Shown here: in pieces, positions 54,358 through 63,063 of the stretch
How the letters are laid out: every line of letters begins with the position of its first letter
Position numbering within the stretch: position 1 is the first letter of the stretch
Origin: an uncultured Actinomycetes bacterium
GTDB taxonomy: Bacteria > Actinomycetota > Coriobacteriia > Coriobacteriales > Atopobiaceae
Length of the DNA: 64,000 bases
Direction of reading: 5' to 3'
Assembly: GCA_900314645.1 (NCBI GenBank)
Contig: OMWB01000005.1
Location: 1 to 64,000, forward strand
Made by a program: the position numbers and the translations under genes
Notes under the pieces: model-generated
Databases searched by the model: none
Told to the model about the DNA's origin: nothing
Seen by the model: the letters and a program-made list of their open reading frames with translations, nothing else

Positions 54358-54915
54358 CTACGCTTCCTGACTCTCCTCGTGAGCGTCCTCTTCCTTACCC
54401 TCGGCGTCCGCGTCGGCATCCGCGTGGGCCTCTTCCTGCGCCTTGGCAGCCTGATGCCTACCCAGCAGGAAGTTGTCGGCCAAGATGCTCTCGATGAGCA
54501 GAACTTGCTGCGTATGCTCAAGCGCGTCAGTGACCGTCGCGAGGCCACGAACCGCTGCGTAGGCGTCTTCCAAGGTCTGGTCCTTGGCATCAAGCTTGAA
54601 CTTAAGCCGCTCGATGAGCGCGTCCTTCTCGTTGAGCTTCTTCTTCAGGCGCTCGATCTGCACGTCCTTCTCATCGAGCTTGCCCTTGAGATGCTCGATC
54701 TGAGCATCCTTGTCATCAAGCTTTGCCTTGAGCCTCTCCGCCATAGAGGAGAGGTCCCTTATGCTTGCCTCCCGCTCCGCCAAGGTGTCGCGAAGCGTAT
54801 CGTTCTCGACCATTTGGTCAAGGAGGAACTCCAGCAGATCCTGCCGACGAAGCTTTTGGAGCTCTTTGGTTCCAAGCTCGGCGCTGGGATCGTTGTTAGC
54901 GTTTGAAAACAGCAT
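54358..54915 (-). CDS. Coiled-coil protein with four 14-residue repeats
   Basis: This 185-residue soluble protein has a long coiled coil at about 35-125. Within it four 14-residue units (KAKLDDKDAQIEHL, KGKLDEKDVQIERL, KKKLNEKDALIERL and KFKLDAKDQTLEDA) repeat exactly, that is, two heptads each. The C-terminal tail is Ala/Glu/Asp-rich (AHADADADAEGKEEDAHEES). No signal peptide or membrane segment is visible, so it stays in the cytosol. It is the first gene of the surface locus, with a 69-base gap to the Cys/His-repeat gene. I do not recognise the family; it may help assemble or place the export machinery or regulate the locus, but that is speculation. Confidence 0.8.
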   Translation of the reverse strand: MLFSNANNDPSAELGTKELQKLRRQDLLEFLLDQMVENDTLRDTLAEREASIRDLSSMAERLKAKLDDKDAQIEHLKGKLDEKDVQIERLKKKLNEKDALIERLKFKLDAKDQTLEDAYAAVRGLATVTDALEHTQQVLLIESILADNFLLGRHQAAKAQEEAHADADADAEGKEEDAHEESQEA

Positions 54916-54930
54916 GCTCAGACCAAGCCT

Positions 54931-54966
54931 TTCAGTGAGAGGGATTATTGGGTCTACCTCACTGAA
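54931..54966. promoter_or_regulatory. Inverted repeat in the leader of the surface locus
   Basis: TTCAGTGAG (54931-54939) and CTCACTGAA (54958-54966) form a perfect 9-bp inverted repeat with an 18-base spacer, 16 bases upstream of the first ATG. On the minus strand CATAAT, a possible -10 box, overlaps its upstream edge at about 54969-54974. It could be a repressor site or a leader hairpin close to the ribosome site. Confidence 0.5.
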
Positions 54967-55110
54967 TATTATGCCCGCTCGTGCGCAACAGAAGTGCTAC
55001 TTGTAGATGCCTTTTTACCAGAAGGCGTGACATTCTCTATTGAACGTACGGGATGCCGGCCCATGTTTCGAGGATTCTGTCGGGACAACGGCCTCCTTAT
55101 CCCACAGACG

Positions 55111-55144
55111 CAAAAGAGGGCGCCCCTCCGAGGAGGGGCGCCCT
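55111..55144 (-). terminator. Terminator after rplX
   Basis: AGGGCGCCCCTC (55117-55128) pairs with GAGGGGCGCCCT (55133-55144), loop CGAG. On the minus strand it is followed by CTTTTGCG. It lies 25 bases after the rplX stop and ends the upstream ribosomal operon ahead of the surface locus. Confidence 0.88.
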
Positions 55145-55168
55145 TGTCAGACGATATGTCCGTTTGGC

Positions 55169-55483
55169 TTAGAACTCAGCGCCGCACTTCTTGCAGACGC
55201 GCTTCTTGTCCTTGCCGGTTCCGGTGTGACCAACGCGCGTGGCCTTGCCGCACTTGGGGCAGACCAGCATGACGTTGGACACGTCAATAGCGGCCTCGCG
55301 CTCGATGATGCCACCCTGCTGGCCCATCTGGGTCGGCTTCTGGTGCTTCTTCACCATGGCGACGCCCTCGACAATGACCTTGCCCTCGGCGGGCAGTGCG
55401 CGCAGAACCTCGCCGGTAGCGCCCTTGTCCTTGCCAGAGAGGACCTGGACCTTGTCGCCCTTCTTCACGTTCATCTTAGGCAT
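55169..55483 (-). CDS. rplX: Ribosomal protein L24
   Basis: 104 residues: [24 protein letters not shown] is the KOW domain, followed by a C-terminal Cys pair set ([14 protein letters not shown] ... [11 protein letters not shown]) that forms a probable zinc site. It starts large-subunit assembly. AAGGAGT precedes the ATG. It is the last gene before the terminator, so the normal rplX-rplE link is broken. Confidence 0.98.
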   Translation of the reverse strand: MPKMNVKKGDKVQVLSGKDKGATGEVLRALPAEGKVIVEGVAMVKKHQKPTQMGQQGGIIEREAAIDVSNVMLVCPKCGKATRVGHTGTGKDKKRVCKKCGAEF

Positions 55484-55494
55484 GAGTCCACTCC

Positions 55495-55863
55495 TTACAG
55501 CGTCTCGGGTGCGAGCGAGACGATCTTCATGTACCTGTGGTCACGCAGCTCACGAGCGACGGGCCCAAAGATACGGGTGCCGCGGGGCTCGCCTTCCTTG
55601 TCGACCACAACGCAGGCGTTCTGGTCGAACTTGATGTAGCTGCCGTCCTTGCGACGGGTCTCCTTGGCGGTGCGCACGACAACGCAACGCACGATGTCAC
55701 CCTTCTTGATGTTGCCGCCCGGAGTAGCCTCCTGGACAGCGCACATGATGACGTCGGCGAGACGAGCGTAGCGACGCTTGGAGCCACCAAGGACCTTGAT
55801 GCACTTCACACGCTTGGCGCCGCTGTTGTCAGCGACGTTGAGCATGGTCTCCATCTGAATCAT
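55495..55863 (-). CDS. rplN: Ribosomal protein L14
   Basis: 122 residues, [22 protein letters not shown] and [24 protein letters not shown], complete. It lies at the subunit interface. 11 bases upstream of rplX. Confidence 0.98.
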   Translation of the reverse strand: MIQMETMLNVADNSGAKRVKCIKVLGGSKRRYARLADVIMCAVQEATPGGNIKKGDIVRCVVVRTAKETRRKDGSYIKFDQNACVVVDKEGEPRGTRIFGPVARELRDHRYMKIVSLAPETL

Positions 55864-55935
55864 TGCGAATCCTCCAAAGGTTCCCCGGCTAGAGGTGCGC
55901 GCTCAAGCCGCACATAGCCGGAAGTGGTGCGTTGC

Positions 55936-56202
55936 TTACTTGGCCTTCTCCACGATGTCGACCAGGCGCCAACGCTTGGTCTTGGAGAGGGGACGGGTCT
56001 CCATAACGCGCACGGTGTCGCCAAGGCCGGCCTCGCCGTTCTCGTCATGCACGTGGAGCTTCTTGTGGACAGTCATCATCTTGCTGTACTTGGGGTGACG
56101 CTTACGGTACTCAATCTGCACCGTGATGGTCTTCTCGCCAGAGAGCGAGGTGACCACGCCGGTACGGACCTTACGAGCGTTCCTGGTCTCGGTTTCAGCC
56201 AT
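55936..56202 (-). CDS. rpsQ: Ribosomal protein S17
   Basis: 88 residues with the OB-fold segments RTGVVTSLSGEKTITVQIE, KKLHVHDENGEAGLGDTV and RPLSKTKRWRLV. 16S rRNA-binding protein needed early in assembly. Confidence 0.98.
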   Translation of the reverse strand: MAETETRNARKVRTGVVTSLSGEKTITVQIEYRKRHPKYSKMMTVHKKLHVHDENGEAGLGDTVRVMETRPLSKTKRWRLVDIVEKAK

Positions 56203-56220
56203 TTCTCTACTCTCCTGGTC

Positions 56221-56430
56221 TTAGTTCTGAGCGTTCTTGGCCGCGATCTCGCGAGCACGCATCTCGGTCTGGACGCGGGCGATATCACGCTTGACGGCGG
56301 TCACGCGGGCGGTGTTGTCCAGCTGGCTGGTAGCCATCTGGAAGCGGAGGTTGAACAGCTCCGCACGACCGTCCTCGAGCTTGGCGGCGAGCTCGGCATC
56401 AGAGAGCTCGCGGATGTCCTTATACTTCAT
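56221..56430 (-). CDS. rpmC: Ribosomal protein L29
   Basis: 69 residues, YKDIRELSDAELAAKLEDGRAELFNLRFQ, helical hairpin at the tunnel exit. It lies 3 bases from rplP. Confidence 0.98.
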   Translation of the reverse strand: MKYKDIRELSDAELAAKLEDGRAELFNLRFQMATSQLDNTARVTAVKRDIARVQTEMRAREIAAKNAQN

Positions 56431-56433
56431 TGC

Positions 56434-56858
56434 CTACTCCTCCACGTCCTGGTCGGCGCGGGTGACGATCTTGGTCTTGATCGGCAGCTTGTGCTGAGCA
56501 AGACGCAGGGCCTCACGAGCGACCTCGTCGGACACGCCCGTGATCTCGAACATGATGCGGCCCGGCTTGACAACGGCCACCCATTCCTCGGGGTTGCCCT
56601 TACCGGAACCCATGCGGGTCTCTGCCGGCTTCTTGGTGATGGGCTTGTCCGGGAAGATGGTGATCCAGACCTTACCGCCACGGCGCATCTTACGGGTCAT
56701 GGCGACACGGCAGGCCTCGATCTGGCGGTTGGTGATCCAGTGAGCCTCCATGGCCATAATGCCGTAATCACCAAAATAGAGCTTGGTGTTGCCCTTGGCC
56801 TGGCCCTTCATGGAGCCACGCTGAACCTTGCGGTGGAGCACACGCTTAGGTGCGAGCA

Positions 56859-56859
<1 letters not shown>
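56434..56859 (-). CDS. rplP: Ribosomal protein L16
   Basis: 141 residues: [39 protein letters not shown], close to the A-site tRNA and 5S rRNA. Its first base overlaps the last base of rpsC. Confidence 0.98.
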
Positions 56860-57569
<710 letters not shown>

Positions 57570-57571
57570 CC

Positions 57572-57925
57572 TTACGCCTCCTTCCTGGGTGCGACGACGA
57601 CGGTGATGTGGCTGGTGCGCTTGTTGATGCGCGAAGCCGAGCCCTTGGCGCGCGGGCGGATACGCTTCAGCGTCGGGCCCTCGTCCACATAGGCGGCCTT
57701 CACGACCAGGTTGCTGGAGCGAAGGTTGTTGTTGTTCTCAGCGTTGGCGATAGCGGAGCGGAGCACCTTGGCAACCGGCTCGGCAGCAGCGCGAGTGGAG
57801 AACTGCAGGACCTCAAGGGCCTGCTCAACGGACTTGTTACGGATGGTGTCCACGACCATGCGCACCTTGCGCGGCGCCATGCGCACGTACTTGGCGGTAG
57901 CGCGGACCTCGTTGTTGTTAGCCAT
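57572..57925 (-). CDS. rplV: Ribosomal protein L22
   Basis: 117 residues with the tunnel-lining hairpin region ([21 protein letters not shown]) and [18 protein letters not shown]. Adjacent to rpsC. Confidence 0.98.
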   Translation of the reverse strand: MANNNEVRATAKYVRMAPRKVRMVVDTIRNKSVEQALEVLQFSTRAAAEPVAKVLRSAIANAENNNNLRSSNLVVKAAYVDEGPTLKRIRPRAKGSASRINKRTSHITVVVAPRKEA

Positions 57926-57940
57926 GGTTACTTACCTCCC

Positions 57941-58201
57941 CTACTTGACCTTGTGGCCAGTGAACTTGCGCGTAGGAGAGAACTCGCCCAGCTTGTGACC
58001 AACCATGGACTCGGTGATGTACACGGGGACATGCTTGCGGCCATCGTGAACGGCGATCGTGTGGCCCACCATATCGGGGAAGATGGTGGAGGAACGCGAC
58101 CAGGTCTTGATGACCTCCTTCTTGCCAGCCTCGTTCATGGCGACGACACGCTGAAGGAGGCGAGTCTCCACAAACGGGCCCTTCTTGAGACTTCTGCTCA
58201 T
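57941..58201 (-). CDS. rpsS: Ribosomal protein S19
   Basis: 86 residues, [20 protein letters not shown] and HNGRKHVP-like [19 protein letters not shown]. Binds the head of the small subunit with S13. Confidence 0.98.
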   Translation of the reverse strand: MSRSLKKGPFVETRLLQRVVAMNEAGKKEVIKTWSRSSTIFPDMVGHTIAVHDGRKHVPVYITESMVGHKLGEFSPTRKFTGHKVK

Positions 58202-58228
58202 GCTTTTCTATCTCCTTATCGTGTGCCG

Positions 58229-59071
58229 CTACTTGGTGCGGGTCTTGCGACGACGGATGATGAGGCGGTTGCTTGCCTTCTTCGGGTCGCGGGTCTTCTT
58301 GCCCTTCGTGGGCTTGCCCCACGGGGTGACGGAAGGACGACCGGAGGTGTGGTTCTTGCCCTCGCCGCCGCCATGCGGGTGGTCGACCGGGTTCATGACC
58401 GTACCACGGACCGTCGGGCGCACGCCACGATAGCGGTTGCGACCGGCCTTGCCGATGACGATGTTGGAGTGCTCAGCGTTGCCGACCTCACCAATGGTGG
58501 CGCGGCAGGTGAGCAGGACGCGGCGAAGCTCAGAGGAGGGCATACGCAGGACGGCATAGCCGTTGTCCTTGCCCATGAGCTGCACGGAGGTGCCAGCGGA
58601 GCGCGCGATAGCGGCGCCCTTGCCAGGCTGGAACTCGATCGCGTGGACCAGGGTGCCCACGGGGATCGCGGAGAGCGGCATGGCGTTGCCGGGCTTGATG
58701 TCGATGTCCTTCTCACCGGAGACGACGGTGTCGCCGACCTTCAGGCCAGCAGGAGCCAGGATGTAGGCCTTGGCGCCGTCAACATAGTGAAGCAGGGCGA
58801 TGCGGGCGGAGCGGTTGGGGTCATACTCGATGGTCGCAACCTTGGCCGGCACATTGTCCTTGCGGCGCTTGAAGTCGATCTTACGATACTGACGCTTGGT
58901 GCCACCGCCCTGGTGACGGGTGGTGATGTGACCGTTGTTGTTGCGGCCACCCTTCTTGTGCAGGGGCTCCAGGAGGGACTTCTCGGGCTTGTCGGTGGTG
59001 AGCTCCGCGAAGTCGTACACCGTCTGGAAGCGGCGGCCTGCGCTCGTCGGCTTGAGGTGTCTAACTGCCAT
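58229..59071 (-). CDS. rplB: Ribosomal protein L2
   Basis: 280 residues; [38 protein letters not shown], and the C-terminal [14 protein letters not shown] whose His is important for peptidyl transfer. Complete. Confidence 0.98.
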   Translation of the reverse strand: MAVRHLKPTSAGRRFQTVYDFAELTTDKPEKSLLEPLHKKGGRNNNGHITTRHQGGGTKRQYRKIDFKRRKDNVPAKVATIEYDPNRSARIALLHYVDGAKAYILAPAGLKVGDTVVSGEKDIDIKPGNAMPLSAIPVGTLVHAIEFQPGKGAAIARSAGTSVQLMGKDNGYAVLRMPSSELRRVLLTCRATIGEVGNAEHSNIVIGKAGRNRYRGVRPTVRGTVMNPVDHPHGGGEGKNHTSGRPSVTPWGKPTKGKKTRDPKKASNRLIIRRRKTRTK

Positions 59072-59138
59072 TACTTTTCCCTTCTTTTTCCGTTGGCCGG
59101 CCCGCCTAAGGGGAGCGGGACGACACCGGACTTGCTTC

Positions 59139-59229
59139 CTACCAAGGGACTCTTTCCCTGGTAGCTCTTACCACGGTTCCGCGCGTATCCCTCACGCGCG
59201 GCACAGAAGCCCGGCAAATACGGTTTGCC
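59139..59229. other. Three hairpins in the rplW-rplB spacer
   Basis: In the unusually long 171-base gap between these co-transcribed genes there are three stems: CTACCAAGGGA/TCCCTGGTAG (59139-59164, one bulge), CCGCGCGT/ACGCGCGG (59179-59201, perfect) and GGCAAA/TTTGCC (59213-59229, perfect). None is followed by a T-run. They may control the ratio of genes before and after the gap. Confidence 0.6.
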
Positions 59230-59242
59230 AGGCAGAGGTGCC

Positions 59243-59536
59243 TTACTCGCCCTGGTTGGAGAAGATCTCGATCTGCTCGCCGGGGGCGATGGTGACGATG
59301 GCCTTCTTCCAAGAGCGGGTCATGCCGTACTGATAACGGACACGCTTCTTCTTGGGGCGCACCCACATGGTGTTGACCTTGGTCACATGCACGTTGAAGA
59401 GCTTCTCCACGGCAGCGGCGATCTCCTCCTTGGGGGCCGTGCGGGCCACCTCGAAGGTGTACTTGCCCTGGGACATGAGGTCAAAAGAACGCTCGGAAAC
59501 GATCGGGCGAATGATGACTTCGTATGCGGACTGCAT
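59243..59536 (-). CDS. rplW: Ribosomal protein L23
   Basis: 97 residues, SAYEVIIRPIVSERSFDLMSQGKYTFEV and KVNTMWVRPKKKRVRYQYG. Tunnel-exit docking site for trigger factor and SRP. Start overlaps the rplD stop by one base. Confidence 0.98.
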   Translation of the reverse strand: MQSAYEVIIRPIVSERSFDLMSQGKYTFEVARTAPKEEIAAAVEKLFNVHVTKVNTMWVRPKKKRVRYQYGMTRSWKKAIVTIAPGEQIEIFSNQGE

Positions 59537-60162
59537 TATGCAAGCACCTCCTCGAGCTGCTTGGCGACGGCGGCGCTCATGATGATGGCGGCGTTGTCGA
59601 GGATGAAGCGGGTGTTGGCCTCAGAGGTGCCGATGATGGTCACCTTGGGAAGGTTGCGGAAGGCGAGGTAGGTAACGACGTCGTCATCAGGCACGACGAG
59701 GGTCACGCGCTTGCCCTCGAGACCCAGGGCCTTGATGATGGCCGCGGCCTTCTTGGCGGACGGCTGCTCGAAGGAAAGCTCGTCGATGACGATGAGCTCG
59801 CCGTCAGCAAGCTTGCCGGAGAGCGCGGAGCGCATAGCAAGCTTCTTCATCTTGTTGTTGGCGCGCAGAGCGTGGCTGTGCGGCTGGGGCCCGAAGATGA
59901 CGCCGCCACCGGTCCACTGACCGGCGCGCGTGGAGCCCTGGCGGGCACGGCCGGTGCCCTTCTGGCGATACGGCTTCTTGCCGCCACCACTGACGTTGTG
60001 GCGGTTCTTGGTGGCGTGGGTGCCCTGGCGCATCGAGGCCTCATAGGCCACGACGACCTGGTGCATCACGGGGACGTTCGGCTCGATGCCGAAGACGTCA
60101 GAGCTGAGCTCGACCGTACCGGCCGCGCCGCCCTCGACGTTCTTGAGTTCAATGCTGGACAT
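59536..60162 (-). CDS. rplD: Ribosomal protein L4
   Basis: 208 residues; the tunnel-reaching loop [36 protein letters not shown] region is intact ([15 protein letters not shown]). In enteric bacteria L4 also represses the S10 operon; whether this holds here is unknown. Confidence 0.98.
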   Translation of the reverse strand: MSSIELKNVEGGAAGTVELSSDVFGIEPNVPVMHQVVVAYEASMRQGTHATKNRHNVSGGGKKPYRQKGTGRARQGSTRAGQWTGGGVIFGPQPHSHALRANNKMKKLAMRSALSGKLADGELIVIDELSFEQPSAKKAAAIIKALGLEGKRVTLVVPDDDVVTYLAFRNLPKVTIIGTSEANTRFILDNAAIIMSAAVAKQLEEVLA

Positions 60163-60208
60163 GGTTTTGTCCTCCTAGACTGCCTAAAGGCTTGACTGAC
60201 GAGGCCCT

Positions 60209-60829
60209 TTAGGCCATGCGGACCTGGACGAGGGCGTTCTTGCCGCCAGGCACCGCGCCCTTGACGAGCATGAGGTTCTGCTCGGCATCGATGCGGACGA
60301 GCTTGAGGTTCTTGACGGTGACGCGCTCGTCACCCATGTGACCGGCCATGTGCAGGCCCTTGCGGACGCGCGCGGGATAGGCGCACTGACCAATGGAGCC
60401 CGGCTTGCGCTGGTTACGAGAGCCGTGAGTCATCGGTCCACGGTGGAAGTTCCAGCGCTTGATGGTGCCCTGGAAGCCCTTGCCCTTGGAGGTGCCGGTG
60501 ACGTCGACAGCCTTGACATCGGCGAAGTCGGCAACGGTGACGACGTCGCCCGTGCTGTGCTCCTCGCCGTTCTCGACGCGAACCTCGCGCAGATAGCGCA
60601 TCGGCTCGACGCCCTGAGCGGCAAAGTGGCCAGCCAGCGGCTTGTTGACATGCTTGGGGCTGATCGCGCCAAAGCCAATCTGGACGGCGTCATAGCCGTC
60701 GGTAGCCTTGGTCTTCACCTGCGAGACGGTGCAGGGGCCGGCCTGGATGACGGTGACGGGCACGACGTTGTCGTCCTCATCCCACACCTGAGTCATCCCG
60801 ATCTTGCGGCCGAGAATCGTGTTGACCAT
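60209..60829 (-). CDS. rplC: Ribosomal protein L3
   Basis: 206 residues; [43 protein letters not shown] and [23 protein letters not shown] are typical. ATG at 60829 follows AAAGGA; the longer frame upstream is not needed. It is the first gene of this ribosomal operon here because rpsJ, which normally precedes it, is absent. Confidence 0.98.
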   Translation of the reverse strand: MVNTILGRKIGMTQVWDEDDNVVPVTVIQAGPCTVSQVKTKATDGYDAVQIGFGAISPKHVNKPLAGHFAAQGVEPMRYLREVRVENGEEHSTGDVVTVADFADVKAVDVTGTSKGKGFQGTIKRWNFHRGPMTHGSRNQRKPGSIGQCAYPARVRKGLHMAGHMGDERVTVKNLKLVRIDAEQNLMLVKGAVPGGKNALVQVRMA

Positions 60830-61023
60830 TCCTGGTCCTTTCTGTTGGCGGTCATGGGACGATTGGACGTACGAGCACACCCTGTGCCCTTCCCCAGCGG
60901 ACCGCATCCGACGTATGCTGTGACCTGCGGGTTAGTGTGCAATCGTGTCCGCGAGCAGGTGCCTCTACACAGGTTGAGGCATGCGGTTGAGACAGCATAC
61001 GCCCACAATTCAGCAGCTTTTCG

Positions 61024-61032
61024 AGTATAGCA
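61024..61032 (-). promoter_or_regulatory. Extended -10 promoter of the rplC operon
   Basis: Minus-strand TGCTATACT is a near-ideal extended -10. No good -35 is visible, but an A/T-rich tract (61056-61075) lies upstream where a UP element would be. Transcription would start near 61017, leaving a leader of about 190 bases before rplC. Confidence 0.6.
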
Positions 61033-61088
61033 GGCACCGCCCGGCACAGCGGTATTCACAATAACAACAAAAAATGGTGCCGTTTAGC

Positions 61089-61114
61089 GACCTTCGGGGG
61101 TAGCCCCAAAGGTC
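61089..61114 (-). terminator. Hairpin after the response regulator gene
   Basis: GACCTT (61089-61094) pairs with AAGGTC (61109-61114) with an inner GGGG/CCCC pairing around TAG; it begins 3 bases past the stop. The nearest T-run (TTTTTT) comes about 15 bases after the stem on the minus strand, so it is an imperfect terminator. It has the GGGGTAGCCCC core of the other hairpins. Confidence 0.5.
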
Positions 61115-61116
61115 AC

Positions 61117-61761
61117 TCAGTTGCCCAACTCGGTGGAACCGACCACCAGACCGGACACGCGCGCCTGAAGCGCCAGCTGGGTGCGGTTCTCGCAGCCAGT
61201 CTTCTCGAGCAGATGGCGCATATGCGTCTTCACCGTGTTGGGTGTCATATGTAGGCGCTCACCAATCTCCTCGTTTGAAAGGCCGTCCACCAGCGCTCGA
61301 AGGATCTGCACCTCACGCGAGGTCAGCTCGTCGCTCGACGCCAGCCCCACCATAGTGGTCGGCGAGGCGGCAGGATATACAACCTCTCCCGCCACCACGC
61401 GGTCCATGACGTTAAGCACGCTCTCGAGACTCGCGTCTTTGTACCAGAACCCGTCAATTCCGCGCCGACGCGCCTCGTCCATCCACGAGGCCTCGGGGAT
61501 GGACGTTACCATGACGACCTTGACCTGCGGTTTCAGGCGCTTGATACGCTCCGCAGCCTCAAAGCTGCTGGACCCGTCAGTCATGAGCACGTCCATGAGT
61601 ACGAGGTCCACCCCGCCACGCAGTACGTAGGTGTCGGCAAACACAGCGGACTCGACCAGGTGGACCACCTCGTAGCGGTCGCCCGCAGAGGCCACAACCA
61701 GCTCGAAGTACTGGCGCGCCAGGCGCTGGTCATCAACGATCATGACCCTTGTCTTGCCCAT
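61117..61761 (-). CDS. NarL/FixJ-type response regulator
   Basis: This 214-residue protein has a receiver domain (residues 5-125, Asp57 in DLVLMDVLM as phosphate acceptor, Lys in FWYKDAS) and a LuxR-type helix-turn-helix (about 145-205: LTSREVQILRALVDGLSNEEIGERL and TPNTVKTHMRHLLEKTG). It is phosphorylated by the kinase encoded just upstream; the two genes abut. Targets are unknown. It lies upstream of the ribosomal operon on the same strand, separated by a hairpin. Confidence 0.94.
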   Translation of the reverse strand: MGKTRVMIVDDQRLARQYFELVVASAGDRYEVVHLVESAVFADTYVLRGGVDLVLMDVLMTDGSSSFEAAERIKRLKPQVKVVMVTSIPEASWMDEARRRGIDGFWYKDASLESVLNVMDRVVAGEVVYPAASPTTMVGLASSDELTSREVQILRALVDGLSNEEIGERLHMTPNTVKTHMRHLLEKTGCENRTQLALQARVSGLVVGSTELGN

Positions 61762-63063
61762 CTAGTCCTCCAAGCCGTAGCGTGCCGTCACCATTACCCG
61801 TGGCGACCATTGAACTGCCAGCATACCGCCAACACGTTCGACCGATGCGCGAATGTTGGATAGACCACCCGTCTCCTCGGGAGGCATCGCGGGCATGTTA
61901 CCGTCATTAGTGACAGTAAGCTCGGTCATACCATCACGTTCCACGCACGTCACGTTCACCTCGTGCGCGTCGCCGTGGCGCACGGCGTTGTTCAGGCACT
62001 CGTGCACCACCATCACGGCGAGCTTCCGTGCAGCCAGGCCGTCGGGCAGCTTGCCCTCAATGGTCAGCCGCACGTCTACCGCCGCCGCTGCCTTGCACAG
62101 CAACTCCCAGTCATCAACTATCATTTCTGTCTGCCCCACATCCTCAAGCAGGTGTGTAACCCGATGCCAAAGAGCAAGCAACTGCTCTCGATCACGCTGG
62201 TCTGGGCTCTGTCGCTCGTAAGCGCGCAGTGCCACCATTGCACGGCCGACCTCGTTGTGCACGCGGACCTTCATGGCGAGCGCCTCTTCCTCGCGCGTAA
62301 GCTGCACAAGGTCTCGGCCGTAAGCACGCAGTCGCTCATTCACCTCTGCCATTTGACGATTACGCTCGTCAAGCTGCATAAGCAGTGCATGCTCTTCAGT
62401 CACATCTGCCGCAATGGTCTCGGTGAGCTCGACGCCATCAATCGCGAGCGCCCGTCGCGAGAACTGCCAGCTACGACCGTCGGTCGCGACAAGGAGCGCC
62501 CTCCCCGCCTCTGAGTCAACATCTTCCACCGCGTAGTCTTGGTTGCAGGCGCCACAACAGAGGCGGCCCCATAGCGTACGCTCGTTTTTCAGCGAGGTGC
62601 CAAACGCATCGTGCGCAAGCGCATCCATCCGTATGTTGACCAACACCGGAGACCCATCAACTGAAGAGAAGCTCACACCGTCGGGCAGGGCGTCGATGGC
62701 CTCCTTCACCGAATCTGGCGTGATTCGTGCCATTCGTTCATTACGGAGGAGCATAGCGAGACGTGCGATGACAATAATCAGCACGACAAGAAGCACGACA
62801 TAGAGCCCAACCGGAAGAACCGATAGCACGTATGTCGGCGGCCCAACAAGCATGCTGGGGTTCGTGACTTGATAACAGGCAAAATCAATCGCCCACATGA
62901 GGAGCAGTGAGGCAGCAAAGGCGCCTGCAGAATACACGCGCACGCGACCGAGCCCAAGCATCCAGGTCTCGACCAGCACGTACGTAGCAACGACCAGCAG
63001 CACTAGGCTCACAAAGCCCAGCACGCCGGGAACCAAAGTGCCAAAAGATCCGATCGCGGTCAT
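61762..63063 (-). CDS. Sensor histidine kinase (NarX-like HATPase)
   Basis: This 433-residue kinase has about four N-terminal membrane segments (residues 8-30, 40-60, 70-110), a linker with PAS-like character (about 125-215, containing the pair RLCCGACNQD), a coiled-coil stretch, and a phosphoacceptor region KVRVHNEVGRAMVALRAYE (His near 267). The ATPase domain holds the N-box VVHECLNNAVRHG and the G box TGGLSNIRASVERVGG. The short MPAMPPEETGG loop is typical of HisKA_3 kinases that pair with NarL-type regulators. Its ATG overlaps the stop of the upstream gene (ATGA), so they are translated together. The CCxxC pair could sense redox state or metal. Confidence 0.9.
   Translation of the reverse strand: MTAIGSFGTLVPGVLGFVSLVLLVVATYVLVETWMLGLGRVRVYSAGAFAASLLLMWAIDFACYQVTNPSMLVGPPTYVLSVLPVGLYVVLLVVLIIVIARLAMLLRNERMARITPDSVKEAIDALPDGVSFSSVDGSPVLVNIRMDALAHDAFGTSLKNERTLWGRLCCGACNQDYAVEDVDSEAGRALLVATDGRSWQFSRRALAIDGVELTETIAADVTEEHALLMQLDERNRQMAEVNERLRAYGRDLVQLTREEEALAMKVRVHNEVGRAMVALRAYERQSPDQRDREQLLALWHRVTHLLEDVGQTEMIVDDWELLCKAAAAVDVRLTIEGKLPDGLAARKLAVMVVHECLNNAVRHGDAHEVNVTCVERDGMTELTVTNDGNMPAMPPEETGGLSNIRASVERVGGMLAVQWSPRVMVTARYGLED

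Noticed and set aside
54994..55272. A plus-strand frame of 92 codons over the terminator and the end of rplX
   Set aside because: It crosses a terminator hairpin and the antisense of rplX, with no homology or ribosome site.
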